This document shows, piece by piece, positions 15,390 to 24,965 of a stretch of 43,833 nt of DNA. Source of the stretch: an uncultured Burkholderiales bacterium (GTDB lineage Bacteria > Pseudomonadota > Gammaproteobacteria > Burkholderiales > Burkholderiaceae_C); the NCBI GenBank assembly GCA_903830725.1, contig CAIKVH010000143.1, forward strand, positions 1 to 43,833. Reading direction: 5' to 3'. The notes beneath the pieces are model-generated. The model was not told the DNA's origin, made no database searches, and worked only from the letters and a program-made list of their open reading frames with translations. Within the stretch, counting starts at the first letter, position 1, and every line of letters starts with the position of its first letter. The position numbers were made by a program, and so were the translations under genes.

Positions 15390-17369
15390 ATGACAACTGA
15401 AACGCACCCAAGCCACGTTGTATATCAACCCAATGCTGACTTTGTTAAGGGCGCCGCCGTATCAGGCATGGCTGCTTACCACGCACTTTGCAAAAAGGCT
15501 GAGGACGATTACGAAGGCTTTTGGGCCGAACAAGCGCGTGAGTTGCTCACCTGGAAAAAACCCTTCACTAAAGTATTGGATGCCTCCAATTCACCGTTTT
15601 TCAAATGGTTTGAGGACGGAACTTTAAATGCATCTTACAACTGCTTGGACCGTAATATTGAGCGTGGACTTGGGTCTAAAACGGCGATCATCTTCGAGGC
15701 CGATGGGGGCGAGGTTACACAAATCAATTACGAGCAGTTGCTTGCTCGCACCTGCCAAATCGCAAATGCACTGAAGTCCCTTGGCATCAAAAAAGGCGAC
15801 CGAGTCATCATTTATATATCCATGTCCATAGAGGGCGTTGCAGCGATGCAAGCCTGTGCTCGGATCGGGGCAACGCACTCGGTTGTGTTCGGAGGCTTTT
15901 CTGCCCAGTCCCTCAAGGACCGAATCGAAGATACGGGGGCAGTCGCCGTGATCACGGCTGATCAACAGGTTAGAGGGGGTAAGCACTTACCTCTTAAATC
16001 AATCGTAGATGAGGCGCTAGGGCTTGGCGGTTGTGACAGCGTGAAACACGTGTTGGTTGTTAAAAGAACCGGCGGGGATGTGAACATGCACGCAGGACGG
16101 GATGTGTGGCTAAGTGAGGTCGCAGACCATCAGCCTAAAACTTGCGAGCCGGAGTGGGTCGGCGCAGAGCACCCTCTTTTTTTGCTGTACACATCGGGCT
16201 CAACCGGTAAACCCAAGGGCGTTCAACACAGCACGGGTGGGTATTTACTGCATGCAGCGTTGACCACCAAATGGACCTTTGACTTAAAACCCAACGACAT
16301 CTTTTGGTGTACAGCAGATATTGGTTGGGTAACGGGGCACACCTATATCACCTATGGTCCCTTGACACTAGGGGGGACGGAGATCGTTTTTGAGGGCGTG
16401 CCTACGTTCCCGGATGCAGCGCGTTTTTGGCGAATGATTGAGAAACATAAAGTCACTATTTTCTACACAGCCCCAACTGCGATTCGCTCGCTTATCAAAG
16501 CGGCGGAGTCAGACGAGAAGGTTCATCCGTCTAAATTCAATTTGAAGAGCCTGCGTTTACTCGGCTCAGTGGGTGAGCCGATTAACCCGGCTGCCTGGGA
16601 GTGGTATTACAAAAACATTGGAGGCTCAAATTGCCCAATCGTGGATACGTTCTGGCAAACCGAGACTGGGGGACACATGATCACGCCATTGCCAGGTGCA
16701 ACCCCTATGGTGCCCGGATCTTGTACGCTACCTTTTCCCGGCATTCAAGCCGCTGTGGTTGACGAAACGGGGAAAGACGTACCTTGGGGGCAGGGCGGAA
16801 TTTTGGTGGTCAAAAAGCCCTGGCCCTCAATGATCAGAACCATTTGGGGAGATCCCGAGCGATTTGTGAAGAGTTACTATCCAGAGGACTTCAAGGGTCA
16901 ATACTATTTGGCTGGTGACGGTGCTATTCGGGATGAGAAAACCGGATATTTCACCATTACGGGTCGTATCGATGATGTGCTTAACGTCTCTGGTCACCGT
17001 ATGGGTACGATGGAGATTGAGTCTGCACTAGTGAGTTGTACAGAGTGGGTGGCGGAGGCGGCGGTGGTAGGTCGTCCTGATGACACTACGGGTGAAGCAA
17101 TTTGTGCGTTTGTGGTGCTCAAGCACCCAAGGCCCACAGGGGATGAGGCAAAACGAATTGCAAAAATCCTCAGAGACCACGTGGGCAAAGAGATCGGACC
17201 TATCGCTAAGCCCAAGGACATTCGCTTTGGAGAGAACCTGCCCAAAACGAGGTCCGGCAAGATTATGAGACGACTACTGCGTTCAGTAGCCAAGGGTGAA
17301 ACAATTACCCAAGACACCTCAACCTTAGAGAATCCGGCTATCTTGGATCAGTTGAATGAGGTGAATTAA
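15390..17369 (+). CDS. acs: Acetyl-CoA synthetase
   Basis: This is an AMP-forming ligase that activates acetate to acetyl-CoA through acetyl-AMP. Diagnostic motifs are [14 protein letters not shown] (phosphate-binding loop), [52 protein letters not shown], and [12 protein letters not shown] with the Lys that is reversibly acetylated in the family. The C-terminus matches Acs better than propionyl-CoA synthetase. I choose the ATG at 15390 (MTTETHPS) because GAGTGAGGAG lies about ten bases upstream; this gives 659 residues, normal for Acs, whereas the frame opens at 15336. A possible FNR-type site lies upstream, and strong hairpins follow the stop. Confidence 0.95.
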   Translation: MTTETHPSHVVYQPNADFVKGAAVSGMAAYHALCKKAEDDYEGFWAEQARELLTWKKPFTKVLDASNSPFFKWFEDGTLNASYNCLDRNIERGLGSKTAIIFEADGGEVTQINYEQLLARTCQIANALKSLGIKKGDRVIIYISMSIEGVAAMQACARIGATHSVVFGGFSAQSLKDRIEDTGAVAVITADQQVRGGKHLPLKSIVDEALGLGGCDSVKHVLVVKRTGGDVNMHAGRDVWLSEVADHQPKTCEPEWVGAEHPLFLLYTSGSTGKPKGVQHSTGGYLLHAALTTKWTFDLKPNDIFWCTADIGWVTGHTYITYGPLTLGGTEIVFEGVPTFPDAARFWRMIEKHKVTIFYTAPTAIRSLIKAAESDEKVHPSKFNLKSLRLLGSVGEPINPAAWEWYYKNIGGSNCPIVDTFWQTETGGHMITPLPGATPMVPGSCTLPFPGIQAAVVDETGKDVPWGQGGILVVKKPWPSMIRTIWGDPERFVKSYYPEDFKGQYYLAGDGAIRDEKTGYFTITGRIDDVLNVSGHRMGTMEIESALVSCTEWVAEAAVVGRPDDTTGEAICAFVVLKHPRPTGDEAKRIAKILRDHVGKEIGPIAKPKDIRFGENLPKTRSGKIMRRLLRSVAKGETITQDTSTLENPAILDQLNEVN

Positions 17370-17380
17370 GCCTATTCATA

Positions 17381-17411
17381 CCGCCCCATCTTTTAACAAA
17401 GGTGGGGGCGG
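17381..17411 (+). terminator. GC-rich hairpin after acs
   Basis: CCGCCCC (17381-17387) pairs with GGGGCGG (17405-17411), and the stem can extend by three pairs past a bulge. It starts 12 bases after the acs stop. No T-run follows directly, so it may act together with the next hairpin. Confidence 0.55.
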
Positions 17412-17416
17412 CTTAA

Positions 17417-17448
17417 ATGATCCATTGAGTTTTTCAATGGATCATTTT
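17417..17448. terminator. Strong bidirectional-type hairpin between acs and cytochrome c gene
   Basis: ATGATCCATTGA (17417-17428) and TCAATGGATCAT (17434-17445) form a perfect 12-bp stem with a five-base loop. TTTT follows on the plus strand and a short T stretch on the minus strand. It sits between convergent genes and could end both transcripts. Confidence 0.8.
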
Positions 17449-17462
17449 GACAGTCTTCAAGC

Positions 17463-17792
17463 TTACTTTAAGGACAATACCCAAGTAGCGAGTTGATTGG
17501 CCTCAGCCTCTGTGACCTGGGTGTTAGCAGGCATCGGGATAGGTCCCCATACACCGCCGCCACCTTTAAGTATCTTGGTAGCCAGTCGCGCTTGGGCGCC
17601 TGCATCGCCGGCATATTTCTTCGCAACATCTAGGTAACCAGGTCCAACCACTTTACGGTCAATTGCGTGACACGCCATACAGTTCTTGGCAGCAGCGAGT
17701 TCCGGGCTGGCAAAGGCTGGAGTGAGTGAACACAAGCCTAAAGCACCGACTAGAGATACAGAGATAACAGCACGATTGAAAGTACGGGTCAT
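17463..17792 (-). CDS. Periplasmic class I cytochrome c
   Basis: This small protein of 109 residues has a signal peptide cleaved near PAFA-S and a single haem motif CMACH (Cys38, Cys41, His42). A probable axial Met87 sits in IPMPANTQV, as in cytochromes c551/c552. It is a soluble electron carrier between respiratory complexes or to periplasmic reductases; the partner is not evident from the neighbours. AAAGGA lies about ten bases before the ATG. A 10-bp tandem repeat sits 30-80 bases upstream of the start, in the promoter region. It lies downstream of ilvD on the same strand, about 90 bases away. Confidence 0.92.
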   Translation of the reverse strand: MTRTFNRAVISVSLVGALGLCSLTPAFASPELAAAKNCMACHAIDRKVVGPGYLDVAKKYAGDAGAQARLATKILKGGGGVWGPIPMPANTQVTEAEANQLATWVLSLK

Positions 17793-17820
17793 GATAAAAA
17801 ATCCTTTAAAAGTAGAGGGT

Positions 17821-17870
17821 TATAGATGGGTATAGATGGGTACAGATGTGTACAGATGTGTACAGAGGGT
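17821..17870. repeat. 10-bp tandem repeat between ilvD and cytochrome c gene
   Basis: Two copies of TATAGATGGG are followed by two of TACAGATGTG and a degenerate fifth unit. The array lies just ilvD-side of the cytochrome c start, in the presumed promoter/leader. Ten bases is about one helical turn, so a copy change would shift upstream elements while keeping helical phase. Confidence 0.92.
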
Positions 17871-17880
17871 TTAAATTGAA

Positions 17881-19590
17881 TTAAAAGTCTTTGGCATCGT
17901 ACTTATCCAACACGGCCCCTAAGCTTGCGCTAGAAGCGTTGAATGCAAATTTTGCCTGCACGCCGCGCATGTAGCGTGGCTTTGGAGGGGTCCAACCCAC
18001 CTTGCGTTTGGCCAACTCTGTCTCAGAGATGTTCAGCTCTAATAGGAGTTTGTGCGCGTCAATGGTGATGGAGTCGCCCTCATGCACAAATGCAATATTG
18101 CCTCCAGCCGCAGCTTCCGGGGCGACGTGGCCGACCACCATACCCCAGGTTCCCCCAGAGAAACGTCCGTCCGTGATGAGGCCAACGCTTTCTCCCAAAC
18201 CAGCACCAATGAGTGCGCCAGTTGGGGCGAGCATCTCGGGCATTCCAGGGCCACCTTTAGGACCCAGGTAGCGCAGAACCATCACGTCCCCTGGGACAAT
18301 CTTTCCGTCCAGAATCGCCTTCAGTGCGGATTGCTCATCATCAAACACGCGTGCGGGTCCGGTGATGACTGGATTTTTCAAGCCCGTGATTTTTGCAACC
18401 GCACCTTCTGGTGATAAGTTGCCTTTTAAGATCGCGAGGTGACCCTCTTTGTATAAAGCCTTATCAATGCTTCGGATAACGGTTTGTCCAGCAGGCGGGG
18501 TGCTAGGAATGTCTTTCAACGTTTCAGCAATAGTTTGACCAGTAATGGTGATGCAATCTCCGTGTAAGAGGCCTGCATCGAGTAATATTTTCATGACCTG
18601 AGGGATTCCTCCAGCCTTGTGTAAATCTACGGCCAAGTACTGCCCACTTGGCTTTAAATCACAAATAACAGGAATTTTGCGGCGCACACGCTCAAAATCA
18701 TCAATGGTCCACGGCACCTCAGCTGCGTGAGCAATCGCTAAGAAATGAAGCACTGCATTGGTGGATCCACCCGTCGCCATGATCACAGCAACAGCATTCT
18801 CGAGGGACTTGCGCGTCACAATGTCGCGGGGTTTGATGTCACGTTTAATAGCCTCAATTAAAACTTTAGCCGACTCTTTTGCAGAGTTTTGTTTTTCATC
18901 ATGGGGGTTAGCCATGGTTGATGAGTAGGGTAGTGACATACCAAGGGCTTCGAATGCGCTTGACATGGTGTTGGCCGTGTACATCCCCCCGCAAGAGCCG
19001 GTGCCTGGGATAGCGCGTTTCTCAATCTCAAGTAAATCCGCATCGCTTAGGTTGCCTGCGGAGTTTTGTCCAACGGCCTCAAACACGCTTACGATGTTCA
19101 GATCCTTGTCTTTAAAGCGTCCTGGCAGGATGGTGCCCCCGTAGACGTAAATCGCGGGAACGTTGGCGCGCAAGATACCCATCATGCCGCCAGGCATATT
19201 TTTGTCACACCCACCAACGACCAAAACCCCGTCAAGCCACTGGCCTTGGACGCACGTTTCAATACAGTCAGATATGACTTCGCGTGAAACAAGTGAGTAT
19301 TTCATGCCCTCAGTTCCCATGGCCATACCGTCAGATATGGTGGGGGTTCCAAAGACCTGAGCTTTACCGCCGCATTCCTCAATTCCAGCAATGGCTGCGT
19401 CTGCAAGTTTTTGCAGACCACTATTGCAAGGCGTAATTGTGGAATGTCCATTGGCAACACCCACCATAGGCTTTACAAAATCCCCTTCCGTGTAGCCCAT
19501 TGCGTAATACATGGAGCGGTTAGGAGCCCGGGACTTGCCCTCGGTGATATTTGCCGAGCGACGATTAATTTTGACAGGATTTGTGGCCAT
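17881..19590 (-). CDS. ilvD: Dihydroxy-acid dehydratase
   Basis: This enzyme of branched-chain amino-acid and pantothenate synthesis dehydrates 2,3-dihydroxy-isovalerate and -methylvalerate to the 2-oxo acids. Cluster cysteines are visible in [18 protein letters not shown] and [16 protein letters not shown], and [20 protein letters not shown] marks the C-terminal active region. At 569 residues it belongs to the shorter class, not the 616-residue E. coli type. It is divergent from lgt, an arrangement common in Burkholderiales. The roughly 300 bases between them show no leader peptide or attenuator that I can identify. Confidence 0.96.
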   Translation of the reverse strand: MATNPVKINRRSANITEGKSRAPNRSMYYAMGYTEGDFVKPMVGVANGHSTITPCNSGLQKLADAAIAGIEECGGKAQVFGTPTISDGMAMGTEGMKYSLVSREVISDCIETCVQGQWLDGVLVVGGCDKNMPGGMMGILRANVPAIYVYGGTILPGRFKDKDLNIVSVFEAVGQNSAGNLSDADLLEIEKRAIPGTGSCGGMYTANTMSSAFEALGMSLPYSSTMANPHDEKQNSAKESAKVLIEAIKRDIKPRDIVTRKSLENAVAVIMATGGSTNAVLHFLAIAHAAEVPWTIDDFERVRRKIPVICDLKPSGQYLAVDLHKAGGIPQVMKILLDAGLLHGDCITITGQTIAETLKDIPSTPPAGQTVIRSIDKALYKEGHLAILKGNLSPEGAVAKITGLKNPVITGPARVFDDEQSALKAILDGKIVPGDVMVLRYLGPKGGPGMPEMLAPTGALIGAGLGESVGLITDGRFSGGTWGMVVGHVAPEAAAGGNIAFVHEGDSITIDAHKLLLELNISETELAKRKVGWTPPKPRYMRGVQAKFAFNASSASLGAVLDKYDAKDF

Positions 19591-19889
19591 TGATGTAATG
19601 CAAAAAAGCAGTTAATGAGATAGGGGTGTTAAAAATACAAAGTGTTCGGCACAAATACTAGGTATTTGGCATTTCTATGATTCAACATAAGGGGGAGAGT
19701 TTAGCAAGACTTTAAAGCGTTAGGGGTGAGGGAATTCGAGTGTTTGGGCGGGCATAATCAACGTTGCCTTTTAAAGGAGGAGCCAAATTACTGAGTTTTG
19801 ACTTAATTGACTTCATTAACTAACCACTAACTAACCGATCACCTCCCCCCCTTTCCCCACCACCTGCCTTAACTCCCTCTCAAACGCCC

Positions 19890-20717
19890 ATGCTTGTTCA
19901 TCCCCAGTTTGACCCCGTAGCCCTTCAACTCGGTCCCCTCGCCATACATTGGTACGGAATTACTTACCTCGTTGCCTTCGGTCTTTTTATTTTCCTTGCA
20001 AAACGACGTCTCAAACAACATCAGTTTAAGGAAATTGTGGAGACCAACCGATTTGACCCGCAAAGCATTGAGGATCTTCTTTTTTACGGCGCAATTGGAG
20101 TGGTCTTGGGGGGGCGTATTGGCTACTGCTTGTTCTACAAGCCTTCTGAGTATTTGAGTCAGCCCTTAGAGATTTTTGCTGTTTGGCATGGGGGTATGAG
20201 TTTTCACGGGGGGATGCTTGGGGTGATCTTGGCAATGGTTTTTTTTGCCAGGCACAAAAAACTCCCTTGGCTATGGATAACTGACTTTATCGCCCCTTGT
20301 GTCCCGACAGGCCTGGCCGCGGGTAGGATTGGAAACTTCATCAACGGCGAACTCTGGGGCAGGATTGCCGACCCGCAGTTGCCTTGGGCAATGGTTTTCC
20401 CACAAAGCGGTATTTACATTCCTCGGCATCCCTCCCAAATCTATCAGTTCTTGTTGGAGGGATTGCTCCTGTTTGTTATCTTGTGGTGGTTTGCTAAAAA
20501 GCCCAAACCCATTGGAAGCGTCTCCGGCGTCTTCTTGTTGGGGTACGGGTCACTTAGATTCATAGCCGAATACTTCAGAGAGCCCGATTCATTTTTGGGT
20601 CTACTGGGAGGAGGCTTGAGTATGGGGCAGTGGCTTTGCTTGCCGATGATCTTTGTTGGATTGGTCATATTAGTAACCAGTCGCCATTTGAACGTCTATT
20701 TAAAGCTAGAGCGCTGA
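19890..20717 (+). CDS. lgt: Prolipoprotein diacylglyceryl transferase
   Basis: This inner-membrane enzyme moves a diacylglyceryl group from phosphatidylglycerol to the lipobox Cys of prolipoproteins, the first step of lipoprotein maturation. Seen in the sequence are [11 protein letters not shown] near the N-terminus, the [12 protein letters not shown] motif, and the family signature [18 protein letters not shown]. About seven hydrophobic segments are present. The length of 275 residues is normal. The ATG lacks a clear ribosome-binding site, but the N-terminus ([19 protein letters not shown]) matches homologues. A hairpin lies just after the stop. Confidence 0.96.
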   Translation: MLVHPQFDPVALQLGPLAIHWYGITYLVAFGLFIFLAKRRLKQHQFKEIVETNRFDPQSIEDLLFYGAIGVVLGGRIGYCLFYKPSEYLSQPLEIFAVWHGGMSFHGGMLGVILAMVFFARHKKLPWLWITDFIAPCVPTGLAAGRIGNFINGELWGRIADPQLPWAMVFPQSGIYIPRHPSQIYQFLLEGLLLFVILWWFAKKPKPIGSVSGVFLLGYGSLRFIAEYFREPDSFLGLLGGGLSMGQWLCLPMIFVGLVILVTSRHLNVYLKLER

Positions 20718-20720
20718 TAA

Positions 20721-20752
20721 GTTGCGAAGGGAAGATGTGTTTTCCTTGCAAC
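20721..20752 (+). terminator. Stem-loop after lgt
   Basis: GTTGC pairs with GCAAC and, past one bulged G, AAGGGAA pairs with TTTTCCTT, forming a stem of about 12 pairs four bases after the lgt stop. No T-run follows, so it is a possible weak terminator or 3'-end stabiliser. Confidence 0.45.
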
Positions 20753-20944
20753 AATTGAAATTTAATGGATTACCTCGCTAATTAAAGTTTATTATCAGAA
20801 GCATCAATTTTGGTTTGGTGAAGCCGATGCTTTCTAGTCGCATGATGCTTTCTTCAACGTGTGTAGCCATTTTCTTTAATCCATCTATCTTATAGAGCCC
20901 ACTTTGTTCACTTCCCTTACGACTTCAACTGAACGGATCAGCTC

Positions 20945-22378
20945 ATGAGAGCCGGGGCCTGGCTACAAAATAGCGTACAACGCCTTTTGGGTAATTCAAA
21001 TGCTGCGAGCGCTAAAGCGAGTTCTGCTCAAGAAGCCAAGCCAATCAGTCCCCAAACTCCTCGGGTACTCCCGGCTCCTGCTAGGGCGCTTAGAAAGCCA
21101 CTTCTTCATTTACAGTCCATCGTAGATACGAAAGTCAGCGAGGTGGAAGGAGGAAGGCGAGCAGAGAGTTTTAGCCTTTGGTACTCTGGTCTAGACCTGA
21201 CGCAAAAGGAAGAGATTTGGATGCTGATGTCCGAGTACTTTGGGCCCGATGTCACCGAGGTTAGCGGGGCTCGTCAAGCTTATGAGGACTCGCTCGGGAC
21301 GGCGGAGGAGGGAACGGCTGAGATTCGACTGCGCAGGTCTCTTATCTCACCGAGAACGCGTTTACTCCAGCGCTTTGCTGCTTATTCAGGGGGAATGCGG
21401 TTTTTGGTGGACATGAGAGCGCAAATTCTCCCTCAGCTCAAAAACAACAAGCGATTGGTAGCTCTTGACGCGGAGTTGGAGCAGCTTTTCTCGACTTGGT
21501 TTGATGTTGCTTTTTTGGAGCTCAGGCGTCTGAGCTGGGACTCGCCCGCATCTCTTGTCGAGAAACTCATCCAATACGAAGCGGTCCACGACATTAGAAG
21601 TTGGGGGGATCTGAAGAACCGTTTGGATTCAGACCGCAGGTGTTACGGTTTTTTTCACCCAAGCCTTCCCAATGAGCCTCTTATCTTTGTTGAAGTTGCC
21701 TTGTTAAATGACATTGCCGATAGTATTACGCCTTTACTAGATGAGTCTGCTGCTCCTCAAGATATTAAGAAATCGACAGTAGCCATTTTTTACTCTATCA
21801 GCAATACGCAAACTGGTTTGAAAGGCGTGAGTTTTGGGGATTCACTCATCAAACGTGTCGTACAAGTTTTAAAGGATGAGTTTGTAAAGTTGCGAGTATT
21901 CGCAACCCTGTCCCCTATTCCTGGTTTCAGGACCTGGGCCTCCAAAAACATGGAAGAGTTATGGTCCCACTTAGATACCAAGGAGCTCACTGCTCTGGGT
22001 CGAGCGATGGGTAAAGAGGCTAAGGATCCGCCCAGTGCTCAAGAGTTTTTGGCTATCTCCGAGCAGGCCCTGTCGTGGGATGATAAGTCCCCCTTGCGCA
22101 GCTTTATGACCCGCTGCGCGGCAACTTACTTAGGCGCAACCAAAGTGGGCCCTAATCCCGCAGACGCTGTTGCCCGCTTTCACTTGTCAAATGGGGCTCG
22201 CATTGAGCGGTTGAACTGGGGCGCAGACCCTTCGTCTAAGGGCATGCGCCAGTCTTGGGGACTGATGGTCAATTATCTGTACGACCTTAAGCGCTTGGAT
22301 AAACACCGTAGAGCACTTAATACGGGCTCGATTCCAGCCTCACCCACAGTGGAAGATTTAATTTTGAAGTCTAAGTAA
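20945..22378 (+). CDS. Malonyl-CoA decarboxylase
   Basis: The 477-residue protein matches malonyl-CoA decarboxylases, which convert malonyl-CoA to acetyl-CoA and CO2. An N-terminal helical domain (about 60-200) is followed by the catalytic GNAT-like domain. That domain has CYGFFHPSLPNEPLIFVEVA, AIFYSISNTQTGLKGVSFGD (probable catalytic Ser region) and DAVARFHLSNGARIERLNWG (probable catalytic His). KRLDKHRRALNTG near the end is also typical. It precedes a degraded Bug-type binding protein gene and a CoA-transferase gene. In many betaproteobacteria these form a dicarboxylate uptake and activation cluster, so malonate use is a reasonable inference. Confidence 0.9.
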   Translation: MRAGAWLQNSVQRLLGNSNAASAKASSAQEAKPISPQTPRVLPAPARALRKPLLHLQSIVDTKVSEVEGGRRAESFSLWYSGLDLTQKEEIWMLMSEYFGPDVTEVSGARQAYEDSLGTAEEGTAEIRLRRSLISPRTRLLQRFAAYSGGMRFLVDMRAQILPQLKNNKRLVALDAELEQLFSTWFDVAFLELRRLSWDSPASLVEKLIQYEAVHDIRSWGDLKNRLDSDRRCYGFFHPSLPNEPLIFVEVALLNDIADSITPLLDESAAPQDIKKSTVAIFYSISNTQTGLKGVSFGDSLIKRVVQVLKDEFVKLRVFATLSPIPGFRTWASKNMEELWSHLDTKELTALGRAMGKEAKDPPSAQEFLAISEQALSWDDKSPLRSFMTRCAATYLGATKVGPNPADAVARFHLSNGARIERLNWGADPSSKGMRQSWGLMVNYLYDLKRLDKHRRALNTGSIPASPTVEDLILKSK

Positions 22379-22412
22379 AAGTATTTCTTCAAAAGCTGAT
22401 TCACATAAAACG

Positions 22413-22958
22413 ATGTCCAACTTTACCACTGCGATGCAAACGGATTTGAGTCAATGCTTTAAAGAGTCAACTCGCTTGAACGCTTTAAGTACATCCTCAA
22501 CGCTAATAAATACTCGAAGAACTATCCTAGCCAGTTTGACGGGACTCTTTGCTGTTGGAGTAAGCTCATTGGGTAGAGAGAGCTCGCCCAGCAAACCAGT
22601 TTTGGTGGGAGATTTGAGCTGGACTTTATGGGTTAATTCTCAGTTTTTACCCACAAAGATGGAGTCATTGATCAAACAACTCCAGACCAACCCTGGGCGG
22701 TTTGCTTTTAATTACGCCCTTGTTGCTGGGCAAAGCATTCAAGCAAAACAAATGAACCTCTTTATGAGTCAATATGGTTTGCAATTAGAGGAAATTACTT
22801 TTAAAAACTGGACCCAAGCCAAGTATGCACTCTCAAAGGGCCTCGTAGATTTGATGTTTGCTCCAGCCGAGCTCTCAGGACTCTCAGGACTCTCAGTACT
22901 CTCAGGACTCTCAGGACTCTCAGGACTCTCAGGACTCTCAGGACTCTCGCAAAGTTGA
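22413..22958 (+). pseudogene. Truncated Bug-family (tripartite tricarboxylate transporter) binding protein with SGL repeat tail
   Basis: An N-terminal signal-like segment (RRTILASLTGLFAVGVSS) is followed by about 90 residues resembling the middle of Bug-type solute-binding proteins: LWVNSQFLPTKMESLIKQLQ, NPGRFAFNYALVAGQSIQAK and ALSKGLVDLMFAPAE, the last like the common LLGGQVDLMFD. Bug proteins are normally about 320 residues. Here roughly 60-100 residues before this block and the whole C-terminal half are missing. After LMFAPAE the sequence runs straight into eight or nine LSG triplets from a 9-bp DNA repeat and stops at TGA. It is probably non-functional, though the open frame could still be translated. 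Its position between malonyl-CoA decarboxylase and a CoA-transferase suggests a former dicarboxylate-binding role. Confidence 0.65.
22872..22949. repeat. 9-bp tandem repeat encoding (LSG)n
   Basis: Eight consecutive copies of CTCTCAGGA, the third reading CTCTCAGTA, run from 22872 to 22943, with a partial ninth. They form the extreme 3' end of the truncated Bug-like frame, directly before its stop codon. Confidence 0.97.
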
Positions 22959-23076
22959 TGGGCAATTAAAGTTGACTTTAAACCGGGACAATATCACGCT
23001 GCTCCCTCACCATTAGTTCCAAGTTTAAAATAGTCTGATTCAACTTCAATAAAAACTAATTTTTTAAGGAACCCCC

Positions 23077-24300
23077 ATGTCCGGTCCTCTTTCTCATATA
23101 AAAGTCCTTGATCTCTCCCGTGTATTAGCGGGTCCTTGGGCAGCACAGAATTTGGCCGATTTGGGGGCGCAGGTGATTAAAGTAGAAAGACCAGGGAAAG
23201 GGGACGATTCGCGCGCCTTTGCTCCTCCTTATCTAAAGGATACGAATGGACATGCAACCAAGGAGTCTGCTTACTACTGCGCTGCAAACCGGGGTAAGAA
23301 ATCCATCACCATTAACCTCTCTGTTGAGGCGGGTCAACAACTGGTCAGAGAACTTGCCAAAGATGTAGACGTTATTGTTGAGAACTACAAAGTCGGAGAC
23401 CTAGCGCGTTACGGACTTGGGTATGAGGACATAAAGGCCATCAACCCAGGAATCATTTACTGCTCAGTTACTGGGTTTGGACAAACGGGTCCGTACAAAG
23501 AACGTCCCGGGTATGACTTTATGGCACAGGGTATGGGCGGCTTGATGAGCGTCACCGGAGAGCGGGCCGATTTGCCCGGTGGCGGCCCTCAACGCGTTGG
23601 GGTTCCCATCATTGATATGAGTACGGGGATGTATGCAAGTGTTGCGATTTGTGCTGCCATTGCGCACCGCGCTGTGACGGGCAAAGGACAGTGGATCGAT
23701 GTCTCTCTCTTGGACTCCTGCGTCGCACTCTTGGCCAATCAAGCCATGAATTTCTTTGCAACCGGTGAGTCTCCAAGTTCACTGGGTAACGCGCATCCCA
23801 ATATCGTCCCTTATCAAACATTTAAAACTGCTGACGGGGCGATTATCCTGGCCTGCGGTAATGATAATTTGTTTAAAAAGTTTTGTGAATTGGCCGAGTG
23901 CTCTCACCTGGCCCAAGACCCCCAGTATGCAACAAACGGGGAGCGAGTAAAAAATAGAGAAGAGTTGACCCGTTTGCTTAACTTGGTCTTCTTAAAGCAC
24001 ACAACCAAAGAATGGGTGAAACTCTTAGACGAGGGCGGTGTTGCCAATGGACCGATTAACAAGATAGAAGAGGTTTTTCAAGAACCTCAGGTTCAAGCTC
24101 GCGGCATGCAGTTTGAGTTGCCCCATTCAATAGCCGGCAAAGTTACGCTCGTTGGCTCCCCCATGAAATTCTCTGAAACCCCGGTCAAGCACGAAATCCC
24201 GCCGCCAGCTCTTGGCCAGCACACGGATGAAATTTTGACGCAATTTTTAAATAAATCAGTGGCTGAAATTTCTAAATTAAAAAGCGAAGGCGTTGTCTGA
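23077..24300 (+). CDS. CaiB/BaiF (family III) CoA-transferase
   Basis: This 407-residue enzyme shows the full family III set: HIKVLDLSRVLAGPWAAQNL, LGAQVIKVERPGKGDDSR, NRGKKSITINL, GFGQTGPYKERPGYDFMAQG with catalytic Asp147, and GMGGLMSVTGE. It is likely cytoplasmic and dimeric with interlocked subunits, as known for the family. The donor and acceptor cannot be set from sequence. Placement after malonyl-CoA decarboxylase suggests a dicarboxylate such as malonate, which is inference. TTAAGGAA precedes the ATG as ribosome-binding site. It shares the fold with the gene at 5530-6861 but is clearly a different subfamily. Confidence 0.9.
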   Translation: MSGPLSHIKVLDLSRVLAGPWAAQNLADLGAQVIKVERPGKGDDSRAFAPPYLKDTNGHATKESAYYCAANRGKKSITINLSVEAGQQLVRELAKDVDVIVENYKVGDLARYGLGYEDIKAINPGIIYCSVTGFGQTGPYKERPGYDFMAQGMGGLMSVTGERADLPGGGPQRVGVPIIDMSTGMYASVAICAAIAHRAVTGKGQWIDVSLLDSCVALLANQAMNFFATGESPSSLGNAHPNIVPYQTFKTADGAIILACGNDNLFKKFCELAECSHLAQDPQYATNGERVKNREELTRLLNLVFLKHTTKEWVKLLDEGGVANGPINKIEEVFQEPQVQARGMQFELPHSIAGKVTLVGSPMKFSETPVKHEIPPPALGQHTDEILTQFLNKSVAEISKLKSEGVV

Positions 24301-24385
24301 TCATTGGTCATGAATAGCACTGGACTTAGAATTGACCCATACCAACGCTCACGGGCCTATTGGTTCGTAGCTTTAAAGGCGAAAT

Positions 24386-24916
24386 ATGACAACAGAAAAT
24401 GTGTACGACTCTAAGACAATTTTTTACCACTGGATCAGCGCAGCCCTGATCTTGCTACTCTGGTTTATTGGTGAAAATATTGACTCATTTGACAGAGGTG
24501 ATCCAAGGGTATTTGTCAGGAGCATTCACATTACTCTGGGCGCCTTGCTGGCTGTTGTTTTTGTTTTAAGGGTGACTTGGAAATTAACAGGCGCTACCAA
24601 GTTGCCAAAAGCTTCGCCCGGGGTCGTTGGCAAAATTGCAACCGGCACCCACCATTTGCTTTATCTAATCCTTGGATTGACGGTTTTGCTTGGAATTGCA
24701 GCAGCTTGGTTTAGAGGCGACAATATATTTAATTTGTTTGAAATCCCAGCCTTTGATCCCACAGATGAGGACCTCCCCGAGGACATAGTGGATATTCACG
24801 GGTTGTTTGCTAACACGTTGCTGATTTTGGCGCTAGGTCATTCAATACTTGCAATTTGGCATCACAAAGTCATTAAGGATGGTCTCTTAAAGAGAATGTG
24901 GCCTAGTTTGAAGTAG
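24386..24916 (+). CDS. Cytochrome b561 family membrane protein
   Basis: This 176-residue protein has four membrane helices with paired His residues that can ligate two b haems: His15 (FYHWISAALILLLW), His48 (SIHITLGALLAVVF), His89/90 (GTHHLLYLILG), and His138/His152 (DIHGLFANTLLILALGHSIL). This is the YceJ/CybB-type di-haem pattern. Such proteins move electrons from quinol or to periplasmic acceptors; the partner is not shown here. It follows the CoA-transferase by 85 bases and may be in the same transcript. An 8-bp repeat array begins ten bases after its stop. Confidence 0.9.
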   Translation: MTTENVYDSKTIFYHWISAALILLLWFIGENIDSFDRGDPRVFVRSIHITLGALLAVVFVLRVTWKLTGATKLPKASPGVVGKIATGTHHLLYLILGLTVLLGIAAAWFRGDNIFNLFEIPAFDPTDEDLPEDIVDIHGLFANTLLILALGHSILAIWHHKVIKDGLLKRMWPSLK

Positions 24917-24925
24917 CCTGCCCTT

Positions 24926-24965
24926 GCATCAATGCATCAATGCATCAATGCATCAATGCATCAAT
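24926..24965. repeat. 8-bp tandem repeat between cytochrome b561 and mltB, overlapping the mltB stop
   Basis: Five perfect copies of GCATCAAT fill the gap between convergent genes. The fifth copy contains the TGA stop of mltB (24961-24963 on the minus strand). Just beyond it, GCATCAA (24958-24964) pairs with TTGATGC (24969-24975), a possible hairpin at the convergent 3' ends. Confidence 0.95.

Noticed and set aside
19591-19889. Possible ilvD leader peptide or riboswitch
   Set aside because: I found no run of Ile/Val/Leu codons with a following terminator, and no conserved riboswitch core.
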